A DNA stretch of 64,000 nt from Candidatus Kryptoniota bacterium (GTDB lineage: Bacteria > Bacteroidota > Ignavibacteria > Kryptoniales > JAKASW01), in contig JAHECO010000007.1 in the NCBI GenBank assembly GCA_024641705.1, forward strand, positions 80,917 through 144,916, in the 5' to 3' direction. Position numbers and translations under genes: made by a program. Within the stretch, counting starts at the first letter, position 1; the number at the start of each line of letters is the position of its first letter. Below the pieces are notes generated by a model. That model was not told the origin of the DNA. It saw only the letters and a list, made by a program, of their open reading frames with translations, and made no database searches. Below, in pieces: positions 52,365-61,652 of this stretch.

Positions 52365-52898
52365 ATGAGACTTACTCCGATTCAAATTCGAAAACAGGAA
52401 TTTTCAAAAAAGGTCCGCGGATTCGACCCTGAAGAAGTAGATGCATTTCTGGCGACAGCTGCGGCGGATTTCGAGGAGCTGCTGAGGGAAAACATGGAGC
52501 TCCGCGCGCAGAAATCCGCGATAATGGAGGAGCTCCAGAACTACAAGAAGCTGGAGGATTCACTCCGCTCGCTCGTCGACCAGGCCGAAAGGACCGCCGC
52601 GGAATCGAGCGAGTCGCTCAAGAAGACTGCAGACATCGTAAAACGCGAAGCGCAGATGACTGCCGACCAGATCTTGAAAGAAGCGCGCCAGGAAATGGAG
52701 AGGGCTAAGGTCAGGCTCGCGGAAGTGAAGAATCTCAGAGAGACGATAGTCAAAACCATACGTACGATACTTACCGCACAACTCGATATGCTTGGTTCGC
52801 TCGAGAACGAACTCCTGAAACAGGAGCCGCCAACGGAGGTGCTCGATATAAAGGCCATCATAGAATCAATTGAGAAATCGAGAGCTGAAGACAAATGA
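52365..52898 (+). CDS. DivIVA-domain protein
   Basis: About 177 residues. The N-terminal DivIVA lipid-binding motif is [20 protein letters not shown] with EEVDAFL, followed by a long coiled coil (about 35-110). Characterised DivIVA proteins mark curved membranes at poles or septa. ATG 52365 begins the conserved domain; an upstream in-frame ATG at 52317 adds unconserved residues. It overlaps the next gene by 4 bases (ATGA). Confidence 0.88.
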   Translation: MRLTPIQIRKQEFSKKVRGFDPEEVDAFLATAAADFEELLRENMELRAQKSAIMEELQNYKKLEDSLRSLVDQAERTAAESSESLKKTADIVKREAQMTADQILKEARQEMERAKVRLAEVKNLRETIVKTIRTILTAQLDMLGSLENELLKQEPPTEVLDIKAIIESIEKSRAEDK

Positions 52899-53716
52899 GT
52901 GAACTCAAGACGAAAATCCAGGAAGCGGTTGACTTTATCCGTACGAAAGTGAAGTCGCAGCCTACTATAGGTATAATCCTTGGGACGGGACTCGGCGCGC
53001 TCGCCGACGATATCAAGAACAAGTCGGTCATCGACTACGGAGACATACCGCATTTTCCGCTCTCTACCGTTGAATCGCATCACGGGAAGCTGATCTTCGG
53101 AACTCTCGGCGGTAAAGACGTCGTCGCGATGCAGGGACGGTTCCACTTCTACGAGGGCTATTCGATGGAGCAGATCACGCTGCCGGTCAGGGTGATGAAA
53201 TTCCTCGGTGCGAACACACTGATAGTATCGAACGCCGCCGGCGGGCTGAACCCGAATTTCCGCAGGGGCGATATCATGATTATCGTCGATCATATTAACC
53301 TCCTCGGCGGGAATCCTCTCATCGGCCCGAACGACGAATCCATCGGCCCGAGGTTTCCCGACATGAGCGAGCCGTATTCCAAAGAGTTAATAGGTGTCGC
53401 CATGCAGGCCGCCCTCGACAGCGGCATCAGGGTTGAGCGCGGCGTGTTCGCGGCGATGACAGGCCCGAGCCTTGAGACTCGCGCCGAGTACAGGTTCCTC
53501 CGCATGATCGGAGCGGATGCCGTAGGGATGTCGACCGTGCCGGAAGATATCGTCGCGGTTCATATGGGAATGAAGGTGTGCGGGTTCTCGGTCATCACCG
53601 ACGAATGCTTCCCCGATTCGCTCGTCCCCGCGGATGTCCAGGAGATAATCCGGGTCGCAAACGGGGCCCAGCCGAAGCTGACGAAATTGATGAAATCGGT
53701 GATCGAGAGAATCTAG
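52895..53716 (+). CDS. punA: Purine-nucleoside phosphorylase
   Basis: 273 residues, trimeric PNP (family 2) for guanosine/inosine salvage. [13 protein letters not shown], the His-containing [33 protein letters not shown] and [19 protein letters not shown] match the family. It overlaps the DivIVA-like gene, so the two are co-transcribed. Confidence 0.93.
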   Translation: MSELKTKIQEAVDFIRTKVKSQPTIGIILGTGLGALADDIKNKSVIDYGDIPHFPLSTVESHHGKLIFGTLGGKDVVAMQGRFHFYEGYSMEQITLPVRVMKFLGANTLIVSNAAGGLNPNFRRGDIMIIVDHINLLGGNPLIGPNDESIGPRFPDMSEPYSKELIGVAMQAALDSGIRVERGVFAAMTGPSLETRAEYRFLRMIGADAVGMSTVPEDIVAVHMGMKVCGFSVITDECFPDSLVPADVQEIIRVANGAQPKLTKLMKSVIERI

Positions 53717-53834
53717 ACGAGTGTTTTCTTGGAAATCTGGAATAATGGAATTATGGAATGATGTTGCCGGTGAGTCAGTCACCGATGACGTGTGTGCAGG
53801 GCTCAGTGAGTACGCTGTGTCTTTGGAATGAAGA

Positions 53835-54074
53835 ATGGAAGGCGTTCAGGGATTCGGAAAGACGCTGGTAGTAGTCGGCGTCATAATAGTCGTTGTCGGC
53901 CTTCTGTTCATGCTGTCGGAAAAAGTAAACTTTCCCTTCATCGGCAAGCTTCCGGGAGATATCCATATAAAGGGGAAGAATTTCCAGCTTTATTTCCCGA
54001 TAGTCACGAGCATCGTTCTGTCCGTACTGCTGACGCTCGTGCTTTATGCCATCTCATACTTTTCAAGGAAATGA
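53835..54074 (+). CDS. DUF2905 small membrane protein
   Basis: 79 residues, two TM helices around LPGDIHIKGKNFQLYFPIVT, which is the DUF2905 hallmark. Function unknown. Follows PNP by about 120 bases. Confidence 0.9.
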   Translation: MEGVQGFGKTLVVVGVIIVVVGLLFMLSEKVNFPFIGKLPGDIHIKGKNFQLYFPIVTSIVLSVLLTLVLYAISYFSRK

Positions 54075-54189
54075 GGAAGGGAAGAGGTTAAAGGTCAAGG
54101 GTGAAAGGTAAAAGGGTTAATAGGTGAAAAGGTCAAGAGGTGAAGAGGCAAGGGCAGGAAGGCGAGCGATGAACGTGTTGCGGTTCCCG

Positions 54190-54265
54190 CGTCCCGTAGG
54201 GACGAAATATTTGTAGAATTGAAATCCAAAACAAAGAGCGCCCCGTAGGGGCGAAATATTGACAG
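54190..54265. repeat. Two CGTAGGG(G/A)CGAAATATT repeats before ileS
   Basis: CGTCCCGTAGGGACGAAATA at 54190 and CGCCCCGTAGGGGCGAAATA at 54239, with 49 bases between starts. Each holds a small hairpin (GTCCC/GGGAC; GCCCC/GGGGC), with the base pair changed on both arms. The second unit ends one base before the ileS ATG and covers its ribosome site. A repeat of this look is scattered in many Bacteroidota genomes (from memory). Confidence 0.7.
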
Positions 54266-54266
54266 G

Positions 54267-57200
54267 ATGACCAAGTTCAAAGAAATAAGCGACAAGCTGA
54301 AATACTCCGAGCTCGAGCACGAGGTGCTGGAGTTCTGGAAAAAGAACAAGATATTCGAAAAAAGCGTTAGCGAGCGGGAAGGGAAGCCCAATTTTACCTT
54401 CTACGAAGGCCCGCCGACAGCGAACGGCCGCCCCGGCATCCACCATGTGATGGCGCGTACGCTGAAAGACCTCGTCTGCCGGTACAAGACAATGCGCGGA
54501 TACCAGGTTCACCGCAAGGCGGGCTGGGATACTCACGGCCTCCCAGTCGAGATTGAAGTTGAGAAAAAGCTCGGCATCAAACATAAGGACGAGATCGTCG
54601 ACTTCGGAGTGGAGAAGTTCAATGCGTTGTGCAAACAGTCGGTCTTCGAATACAAGGACGACTGGGAAACGATGACGGAACGGATCGGCTACTGGGTCGA
54701 CCTGAACGACGCGTATATCACGTGCGAGAACTATTACATCGAGTCTGTATGGTGGGCGCTCAAGAGGCTCTTCGACGCCGGTCTGATATATAAAGGGTAC
54801 AAGAGTCAGCCGTACTGCCCGCGGTGCGAAACCTCGCTGTCGTCGCATGAAGTCGCCCTCGGCTACCAGGACGTGAAGGACACTTCGATCTATATTAAGC
54901 TGAAGGTGAAGGGGGAGGAAAATACTTACTTCCTGGTTTGGACCACGACTCCCTGGACGCTTCCTTCCAACGTCGCGATAGCCATAAACAAGAATGAGAC
55001 TTATGTCAAGGTCGAGAACAAGGGCCAGATACTGATCCTCGCGAGAAGCAGGGTTGAGGTCCTCGACGGCGATTACGCGATCGTTTCTGAATTCAAGGGA
55101 AGCGAGCTCCTGAACAAGGAGTACGAAAGACTCTTCGATTACAAGCCGGTGACGAAGAAGGGATTCTACGCGACACACGGCGACTTCGTCACGATGGACG
55201 ACGGTACCGGCATCGTGCATATCGCCCCTGCTTTCGGCGAAGACGACTACCAGACCGGCAGGGCGTATGACCTGCCGTTCCTGCAGCTCGTCGACAAGAG
55301 CGGAAACATGACGCCGGAGGTCACCGACTTCGCCGGCAAGTTTGTCAAGGAGGCGGACCCGCTCATCATCGACAATCTCAAGCGCCGAGGGCTTCTCTAC
55401 AAGAAGGAGACCGTCACTCACAGCTACCCGCACTGCTGGCGCTGCAGGACCCCGCTGCTCTACTACGCCCGCACATCGTGGTATATCGCGACGATGAAAT
55501 TCGCGCCGAAGATGGTCGAGTTGAACAAGACCATCAACTGGGTGCCGCCGGAGGTCGGGGTCGGGAGGTTCGGGAACTGGCTGGAAGAGAACAAGGACTG
55601 GGCTCTGTCTCGCGACCGCTTCTGGGGGACGCCACTCAACATCTGGGTTTGCGGGAACGAGAAATGCGGCCACACTCAGTCCATTGGAAGCGTGGAGGAG
55701 TTGAGAAAGAATGGATTGCTGGAAAAATGGAATAATGGAACTGCGAACCGTGTGAGTGTGCCGGATGATTTGGATTTGCACAAGCCATTTGTCGATGAGG
55801 TTATCTTGAAGTGCGACAAGTGCGGCGGCGAGATGAAGCGCACGCCGGAGCTCATAGATGTTTGGTTCGACTCTGGGTCCATGCCTTTCGCGCAGTATCA
55901 TTATCCCTTCGAAAATAAAGAGTGGTTCGAGACTCATTTCCCGGCGGATTATATCTCCGAAGGGATCGACCAGACGCGCGGCTGGTTCTATTCGATGCAC
56001 GCCATAGGAACGTTTCTTTTCGACAGCCCGGCGTACAAGACGGTCATCAGTCATGAGCTCATCCTCGACAAGGACGGGCAGAAGATGTCGAAATCGAAAG
56101 GCAACGTCGTCGACCCGTTCAAGGTCGTCGCGGATTACGGCGCCGATTCGGTGCGCTGGTATCTCATCGCGTCCAGCCCGCCGTACAAGCCGAAACTGTT
56201 CGATGAGGGCGGCCTTGTCGAGACTCAGAGGAAGTTCTTCAGCACGCTTCTCAACACATATGCGTTCTTCACTCTTTATGCGAACATAGACGGGTTTACC
56301 TATTCGGGACCGAGAATCCCTGTCGGAGAAAGGCTCGAGATCGATCGCTGGGTTATCTCGGTCATGAACTCTCTCGTCAAGGACTACGCGGCGTGGATGG
56401 ACGCCTACGATGTCACGAAGGCGGCAAGGGCGGTGTCGGACTTCACCATCGATCAGCTGTCGAACTGGTACGTGCGCAGGAGCAGGCGCCGCTTCTGGAA
56501 AGGCGAGATGGCGAAAGACAAACTCTCGGCGTACCAGACGCTTTACGAATGCCTCGTGATCGTTGTGAAACTGATGTCCCCGTTCGCACCATTCCTTTCG
56601 GAGGAGCTCTACCGCAGCCTGAACGGCATAACGAAGCTGGAGCCGTTCGAGTCGGTGCACCTCTCCACCTATCCAGAAGTGAAGGAGAACGAGATCGACG
56701 CGGCGCTCGAAGAGAGGATGGCACTCGCGGAGAGGATAGTCTACCTGGCGAGAGCGATGCGGGCGAAGTCGAACATAAGAGTGAGGCAGCCGCTCCGCAG
56801 GATAATCATCCCGATCTCTTCGGCACACATGCGGGAAACCATTTCACAGGTCGAGAGCGTTATACTCGACGAGCTCAACGTGAAATCTGTCATGTACGTA
56901 GACGACGACTCGGAGTTTGTCAGCAAAGGGGCGAAACCCAACTTCAAGTCGATCGGTCCAAAGTTCGGCAAGGACGTCAAGGTTGTCGCCGAGCTTATAA
57001 AGTCGATGAATTCCAGGCAGATCAGAGAACTCGAGAAATTGGGAGTGATCGACCTCCGCACGGACAGCAAGGCTTTCCACATCGTCCTCGCCGACGTCGA
57101 GATATTCAGCCAGGAACTGTCGGGCTGGCTGGTCGAGTCGGACGGGACGCTGACGGTGGCGCTTGACACCGAGCTCGACGACGAGCTGAAACGGGAAGGG

Positions 57201-57476
57201 ATTGCCCGTGAATTCGTCAACCGTATCCAGAACCTGAGGAAGAACGCCGGGTTCGAGGTGACCGACAGAATACGCGTCTCCATAGAATGCCCGGACGAGT
57301 TCGCTGAAGCCGTGAAGAACTTGTCCGATTATATAAGATCGGAGACCCTCGCGGTCGAACTTATGACTGTGAAGAAAATCGACGCCAAGGAGCACCCGGA
57401 TGGGTATTCCGAGGCTGTTGAAATAGACAAACAGAAGTTTAACATTTCAGTCAGCAGGGCAAGCAAAGGAGCTTGA
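54267..57476 (+). CDS. ileS: Isoleucyl-tRNA synthetase
   Basis: 1,069 residues, class I enzyme with editing domain. The HIGH equivalent lies in PTANGRPGIHHVMART (about residues 51-66) and KMSKS is in GQKMSKSKGNVVDPF (about 609). WTTTPWTLPSNVA belongs to the CP1 editing domain, and YPHCWRCRTPL is conserved. The tail has the anticodon-binding domain and a DUF5915-like end, the type 2 eukaryote-like form common in Bacteroidota. Weak ribosome site. Confidence 0.96.
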   Translation: MTKFKEISDKLKYSELEHEVLEFWKKNKIFEKSVSEREGKPNFTFYEGPPTANGRPGIHHVMARTLKDLVCRYKTMRGYQVHRKAGWDTHGLPVEIEVEKKLGIKHKDEIVDFGVEKFNALCKQSVFEYKDDWETMTERIGYWVDLNDAYITCENYYIESVWWALKRLFDAGLIYKGYKSQPYCPRCETSLSSHEVALGYQDVKDTSIYIKLKVKGEENTYFLVWTTTPWTLPSNVAIAINKNETYVKVENKGQILILARSRVEVLDGDYAIVSEFKGSELLNKEYERLFDYKPVTKKGFYATHGDFVTMDDGTGIVHIAPAFGEDDYQTGRAYDLPFLQLVDKSGNMTPEVTDFAGKFVKEADPLIIDNLKRRGLLYKKETVTHSYPHCWRCRTPLLYYARTSWYIATMKFAPKMVELNKTINWVPPEVGVGRFGNWLEENKDWALSRDRFWGTPLNIWVCGNEKCGHTQSIGSVEELRKNGLLEKWNNGTANRVSVPDDLDLHKPFVDEVILKCDKCGGEMKRTPELIDVWFDSGSMPFAQYHYPFENKEWFETHFPADYISEGIDQTRGWFYSMHAIGTFLFDSPAYKTVISHELILDKDGQKMSKSKGNVVDPFKVVADYGADSVRWYLIASSPPYKPKLFDEGGLVETQRKFFSTLLNTYAFFTLYANIDGFTYSGPRIPVGERLEIDRWVISVMNSLVKDYAAWMDAYDVTKAARAVSDFTIDQLSNWYVRRSRRRFWKGEMAKDKLSAYQTLYECLVIVVKLMSPFAPFLSEELYRSLNGITKLEPFESVHLSTYPEVKENEIDAALEERMALAERIVYLARAMRAKSNIRVRQPLRRIIIPISSAHMRETISQVESVILDELNVKSVMYVDDDSEFVSKGAKPNFKSIGPKFGKDVKVVAELIKSMNSRQIRELEKLGVIDLRTDSKAFHIVLADVEIFSQELSGWLVESDGTLTVALDTELDDELKREGIAREFVNRIQNLRKNAGFEVTDRIRVSIECPDEFAEAVKNLSDYIRSETLAVELMTVKKIDAKEHPDGYSEAVEIDKQKFNISVSRASKGA

Positions 57477-57478
57477 AA

Positions 57479-57991
57479 ATGGCAAAGAAAGCAGCAGCGA
57501 AGTCCACCAGATCGGCGAAACCGAAACCGGCAAAGAAGGCCGCGGCGGCGAAGAGAAAACCGGCCGGCCGTGCCGCGAAGGCTGCGCCGAAGGCGGCCGT
57601 TAAAGCGGTGCCTTCGAAGAAAGGCTACAACAAGACCGAGCTCGATCACTTCCGCGGCATCATACTCGACAAGAGGAAACAGATAATCGAAGAGCTCGAG
57701 CTCATACATGAGACGCTCACCGACAACACCGGCGGCGACTATTTCGAGGAGAGCTCACCCTATTCGCTGCACATGGAACAGGGAACCGACACGATGGAGA
57801 AGGAGAAGAACTATCTCCTCGCCGCGCGGCAGAGGAAATTCCTCCAGTACCTCGACGACGCCATCAAGCGGATCGACCGCGGAGTATACGGTTTCTGCCA
57901 GGATTGCGGCAAGCTGATCGACAAGGCGAGACTCGAGGCCGTCCCCCACGCCCAGCTTTGCATTTCTTGCAAGCTGAAGAGGGGGCAGTGA
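57479..57991 (+). CDS. TraR/DksA zinc-finger protein with histone-like tail
   Basis: About 170 residues. The C-terminal zinc finger is FCQDCGKLIDKARLEAVPHA ending LCISCK (four Cys), and the coiled coil starts at FRGIILDKRKQIIEELELI. The first 48 residues are nearly only Lys, Ala, Pro and Arg (AKPKPAKKAAAAKRKPAGRA), as in H1-like bacterial proteins. ATG 57479 has AAAGGAG seven bases upstream; the stop of ileS overlaps the TTG at 57473. Possibly a DksA regulator that also binds DNA. Confidence 0.88.
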   Translation: MAKKAAAKSTRSAKPKPAKKAAAAKRKPAGRAAKAAPKAAVKAVPSKKGYNKTELDHFRGIILDKRKQIIEELELIHETLTDNTGGDYFEESSPYSLHMEQGTDTMEKEKNYLLAARQRKFLQYLDDAIKRIDRGVYGFCQDCGKLIDKARLEAVPHAQLCISCKLKRGQ

Positions 57992-57992
57992 T

Positions 57993-58643
57993 TTGAAGGT
58001 GCTGTTCGTAACCCTCTCGGTCGTGGTGGCCGACCAGGTAACGAAGCTCCTCATAAGGGGCATCAGCATACCCGTGCTCGGGGTCAATTTTACCGGCATG
58101 CCCCTCTATTCTAGCAGGCAGATCATCGGCAACTTCCTGCGGTTTACGTACATCGAAAACCCCGGCATGGCTTTCGGGATCGACTTCGGGTGGAAATCCT
58201 TCTTTGCGATATTCTCCATCGTTGCCAGCGTGGCGATATTCCTTTACCTGTACAAGGTGCGGAGCGAGAGCAAAGTGGTGCGCTTCTCGCTCGCGCTTAT
58301 ACTTGGCGGGGCGATCGGCAACCTGATCGACCGCGTCTTCTACGGCCCGATCTTCGACGGTACAGCCTTCTTTCACGGCAGGGTCGTCGATTTCATAGAT
58401 TTCAACTTTTTCAATTTCAGCCTCTTCGGATACAACTTCTCACGATTTCCGGTTTTCAATATCGCGGATGCTTCAGTGACGATCGGAGTCATCATGCTTC
58501 TCGTCTTCCACAGGCGGACCGTTGAACAAACCGACCTGCAGGTCGCAGTCGACGGGGAGACCGGTGGTGGCACATCGGTGCCTGAAGACCCGTCGTCTGC
58601 CGGCAGGGAAAGTCATACCGGCGAAACATCCGCCAAAGGCTGA
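57993..58643 (+). CDS. lspA: Lipoprotein signal peptidase II, copy 1
   Basis: 216 residues, four TM helices, removes signal peptides from prolipoproteins. YIENPGMAFGI, the first catalytic Asp in GGAIGNLIDRVFYGPIFD and the second in FNIADASVTIG are all intact. TTG 57993 begins right after the DksA-like stop; GGGGG is near. A Ser/Thr/Gly-rich tail follows from about 172. Tandem with a second lspA. Confidence 0.93.
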   Translation: MKVLFVTLSVVVADQVTKLLIRGISIPVLGVNFTGMPLYSSRQIIGNFLRFTYIENPGMAFGIDFGWKSFFAIFSIVASVAIFLYLYKVRSESKVVRFSLALILGGAIGNLIDRVFYGPIFDGTAFFHGRVVDFIDFNFFNFSLFGYNFSRFPVFNIADASVTIGVIMLLVFHRRTVEQTDLQVAVDGETGGGTSVPEDPSSAGRESHTGETSAKG

Positions 58644-58676
58644 ATTTACCCTTCGTCATAACAAACATGCGGCGCA

Positions 58677-59276
58677 TTGAAAGTCCTGTACGCTACTTTC
58701 TCCATCATAATTGCCGATCAGTTCACCAAGCTCCTGGTCAGGGGAATTCAGATTCCGCCGTTGGGAATAGATGTACCCGGAATGGTGCTCTATTCAAGCA
58801 GGGAAGTCCTCGGGCATGTGCTGCGGATAACGTACGTGAAAAATCCGGGCACCGCATTCGGGATAGGGCCGGCCTTCACCGAGATCTTCGCGCTGTTCTC
58901 TCTCCTGGCGAGCATAGCAATATTCATTTACCTCTATTCAGTCCGCGGGCAGAGTGCCGGGATACGTTTCTCATTCGCCGTCATACTGGGCGGCGCCGTC
59001 GGGAACATGATAGACAGAGTCTTCATGGGACCGATCTTCGACGGGACGGCACTCTTCCAGGGGAGAGTTGTGGATTTCATCGACGTCAACCTGTTCCATC
59101 TTCCATTCGTGTTCAACATAGCCGATGCGGCGATCACGATAGGCGTCGTATTGCTGATCCTCTTCCAGGGGACGAGGATTGGAGAGCCGGCGCAGCCGGA
59201 GATCGCGGGGGGCGGAGAGATCGGAAATGGCACCGAAACGGGTGAAGCATCCGACCGGCCGGACGGCACAGCCTGA
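58677..59276 (+). CDS. lspA: Lipoprotein signal peptidase II, copy 2
   Basis: 199 residues. Same family as the gene before it: YVKNPGTAFGI, GGAVGNMIDRVFMGPIFD and FNIADAAITIG keep both catalytic Asp. The aligned parts are clearly paralogous but diverged, so the duplication is old. TTG start. The lipobox specificity may differ between copies (inference). Its last 50 bases overlap rluD. Confidence 0.92.
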   Translation: MKVLYATFSIIIADQFTKLLVRGIQIPPLGIDVPGMVLYSSREVLGHVLRITYVKNPGTAFGIGPAFTEIFALFSLLASIAIFIYLYSVRGQSAGIRFSFAVILGGAVGNMIDRVFMGPIFDGTALFQGRVVDFIDVNLFHLPFVFNIADAAITIGVVLLILFQGTRIGEPAQPEIAGGGEIGNGTETGEASDRPDGTA

Positions 59277-60267
59277 ACCCCGTCACTCCGTGCGTGCGGA
59301 GGAGGGGCACAAGAAAGTCGAGCTTGTCGTAACGGCGGGGCAAAAGAAGGAACGGATCGACAAGTTCCTCGCCGCTCAGCTTGAAAATTCCAGCCGCGCA
59401 AAGATCCAGAAATTCATAGACGACGACTGCGTCCTCGTCAACGGCGAGCCTGTCAGGTCGAGCTACAGGATCCTTCCGGGCGACAGGATCGAGGTAAGCA
59501 TACCGACCACCGCACCGCCGGACAAAGCCGTTCCGGAGGATATCCCGCTTGACATAGTCTTCGAGGACGACTACCTGATCGTGGTGAACAAGCCGGCCGG
59601 CATGGTGACGCACCCGGGGCACGGCAACTGGACCGGCACGATGGCCAACGCGCTACTCTTCCACTGCAACAAGCTGTCGACGATCAACGATCCGTACGTC
59701 AGGCCCGGCATCGTTCACAGGCTTGACAAGGACACGAGCGGACTGATAGTATCGGCGAAAGACGACGCGACGCACGCCTCGCTGGCGAGACAGTTCTTCG
59801 ACCACACGATCGACCGCGAATACTGGGCTCTGGTCTGGGGAAAGCTTTCGACCCCGCGCGGCATGATAGAGGCCGATCTCGGAAGAAGCAAGAGCGACAG
59901 GAAGAAGTTCGCAGTCGTGGAGGAGGGGAAGTTTGCCGCGACGGAATACGAGGTGCTCGAGGAATTCAAGTACCTTTCGCTTGTCAGGCTGAAGCTGCAC
60001 ACCGGGCGGACGCATCAGATCCGTGTTCACCTTTCTCACATAGGCCACCCGGTTTTCGGCGACCCGACGTACCACGGAAGGCGCATCAACTACGGGGAGT
60101 CTACGCCGAAGTTCAGGCAGGAAATCACTCATCTCCTGAAGATAATGAACAGGCAGGCACTCCACGCGAAGACGCTCGGTTTCATACATCCGGCGACGAA
60201 GGCGCATCTTCATTTTGACTCGGAGCTGCCGGAGGATTTCAAGGCGGTACTTGCGGAAATAGCGTAG
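59227..60267 (+). CDS. rluD: RluA-family pseudouridine synthase (RluD-like)
   Basis: 346 residues. S4 domain KKERIDKFLAAQLENSSRAK with VLVNGEPVRSSYRI, then catalytic HRLDKDTSGLIVSAKDD (catalytic Asp, about residue 163) and TGRTHQIRVHLSHIGHPVFG. Probably modifies helix 69 of 23S rRNA. ATG 59227 lies in the end of lspA copy 2; the first 25 residues are unconserved, so a later start is possible. Confidence 0.93.
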   Translation: MAPKRVKHPTGRTAQPEPRHSVRAEEGHKKVELVVTAGQKKERIDKFLAAQLENSSRAKIQKFIDDDCVLVNGEPVRSSYRILPGDRIEVSIPTTAPPDKAVPEDIPLDIVFEDDYLIVVNKPAGMVTHPGHGNWTGTMANALLFHCNKLSTINDPYVRPGIVHRLDKDTSGLIVSAKDDATHASLARQFFDHTIDREYWALVWGKLSTPRGMIEADLGRSKSDRKKFAVVEEGKFAATEYEVLEEFKYLSLVRLKLHTGRTHQIRVHLSHIGHPVFGDPTYHGRRINYGESTPKFRQEITHLLKIMNRQALHAKTLGFIHPATKAHLHFDSELPEDFKAVLAEIA

Positions 60268-60480
60268 CAGTTACTTCTGGCCTGAGGAGTAAGCTGTCTC
60301 CACCGGGATCGATTTGCAGTTTGTGATTCGAGCTTATAAATTTTCGGGCATGCGGAAGGCCGCTACGCAGAGGGAATAGCGACCTTGGTTCATCCGCTCG
60401 CGGATGAGCGGCGCCGTTGATCGGAATCCGTCGCCAAAGTACTCCCGGTTGAATATTTGAGGGTTCAGGAGGATTGAGTT

Positions 60481-60960
60481 ATGGAATCGATGAAACAGCA
60501 GTGCTATCTCTGGAATGTGTGGCTCACCTGGATCGGGTTGCCGCTTCTGGCTGTCCTTGTCTGGGTCAAGATCGGTTTCCTGTCGACCGTGTTCGTATTC
60601 GTGGTTGGATTGTACGCCCTTCATTTATACAAAAGGATCTTCCCGAGAATATCAAAATATCTTGGGTACGGCTCCGTGAAGGACGTATCGCCGGGAAGCG
60701 CGCCGCGGTCGAAGTTGCCGTCAAAGGTTGTCCTGTACACGGCGAACGTATGCCCGTTCTGTCCGATCGTCAAGCGCCGCCTCCTCGAGATGCAGCGCGA
60801 TTTTAGGTTTGACCTGACGGAGGTGGATGTTACCTTCCGTCCGGGTGTGATGAGAAGGAAGGGGCTCAAATCGGTTCCCGTCATTGAGATGGACGGTCGC
60901 TACTGGGTCGGCAATGCCACGAGTTCTCAGCTCGCGGAGTTCCTGGGCCGTTCGGCGTAG
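60481..60960 (+). CDS. Membrane-anchored glutaredoxin/thioredoxin-fold protein
   Basis: 159 residues. Two N-terminal TM helices (about 12-47), then a glutaredoxin-like domain VVLYTANVCPFCPIVKRRLL (CPFC, about residues 90-93) ending VPVIEMDGRYWVGNATSSQL. Probably handles thiol exchange at the cytoplasmic side of the membrane. An imperfect hairpin (CGCAAG/CTTGCG at about 60984) follows the gene. Confidence 0.85.
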   Translation: MESMKQQCYLWNVWLTWIGLPLLAVLVWVKIGFLSTVFVFVVGLYALHLYKRIFPRISKYLGYGSVKDVSPGSAPRSKLPSKVVLYTANVCPFCPIVKRRLLEMQRDFRFDLTEVDVTFRPGVMRRKGLKSVPVIEMDGRYWVGNATSSQLAEFLGRSA

Positions 60961-61145
60961 ATGCGGATCGGGTCGTCCGCAAACGCAAGTCTCTTGCGTC
61001 GGACGTTACGATTGGATAAATTTTCGAAAAGGTGAAGCGGCTCGATTACCGGGAAGGACGAATCGGGGTCTTCCCATTTGAAGATTGCGGCGGACGATAA
61101 CGTTCGATATTGAGCCGGGCAGAAGCACCAAATACGGAGTGATCT

Positions 61146-61598
61146 ATGAGAAGCCTCCTCGTTGCAGCAGGTCTGGTGATCGTTCTGGGCGGGTGTAATC
61201 AAAGCGACAATTTAGTGTCCGCGTCGACATACACTGTCCAATATGACAGCCTCCAGTACACTCTGGCAACTCCGGCATCGTCGCTCGGCATACACGACAC
61301 GCTCAAGGCGACCGTAACAGTTCACAACGCGTCAGCCGAGACGGACACTGTCGTCTGGGGCCTGAGCACCGTCAAATGGTCTTTGCAGGACTCCAATGGA
61401 AGGACGATCATGTTCGGCCCGACGGCTGTGAACTGGGCATTGATAATCCAGCCTCTGCACCCGGGCCAGTCCCAGGAGCTTTACGCCATCAATCAGGTTA
61501 TAGCCGACACGTCCGGACAACCGGTTACACCGGGCACCTATGTTTTGAGGGTCCGCGAAGGCCCCGCCTCGCTTTCGTTGGGTCTGATCTTGCATTAG
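61146..61598 (+). CDS. BsuPI-domain lipoprotein
   Basis: 150 residues. Lipobox VLGGC (Cys about 17) and a beta-sandwich ending TPGTYVLRVREG, like the BsuPI intracellular proteinase-inhibitor fold found in exported proteins. Likely a lipoprotein substrate of LspA. Function unproven. Confidence 0.7.
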   Translation: MRSLLVAAGLVIVLGGCNQSDNLVSASTYTVQYDSLQYTLATPASSLGIHDTLKATVTVHNASAETDTVVWGLSTVKWSLQDSNGRTIMFGPTAVNWALIIQPLHPGQSQELYAINQVIADTSGQPVTPGTYVLRVREGPASLSLGLILH

Positions 61599-61652
61599 GA
61601 GGTCAAGCGTTCCTTGGATGATGCCCTATTATGTCGTGAAAGGAGAAGCACT

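Noticed and set aside
55700..55760. TGGAATAATGGAA similarity between ileS and the DUF2905 upstream region (about 53740)
   Set aside because: Short, AT-rich and in frame within ileS; not enough to claim a mobile repeat.
54117..56828. Very long minus-strand ORF opposite ileS (about 900 codons)
   Set aside because: It is the antisense of a well-conserved gene; composition is a shadow of high-GC codon use, with no family motifs.
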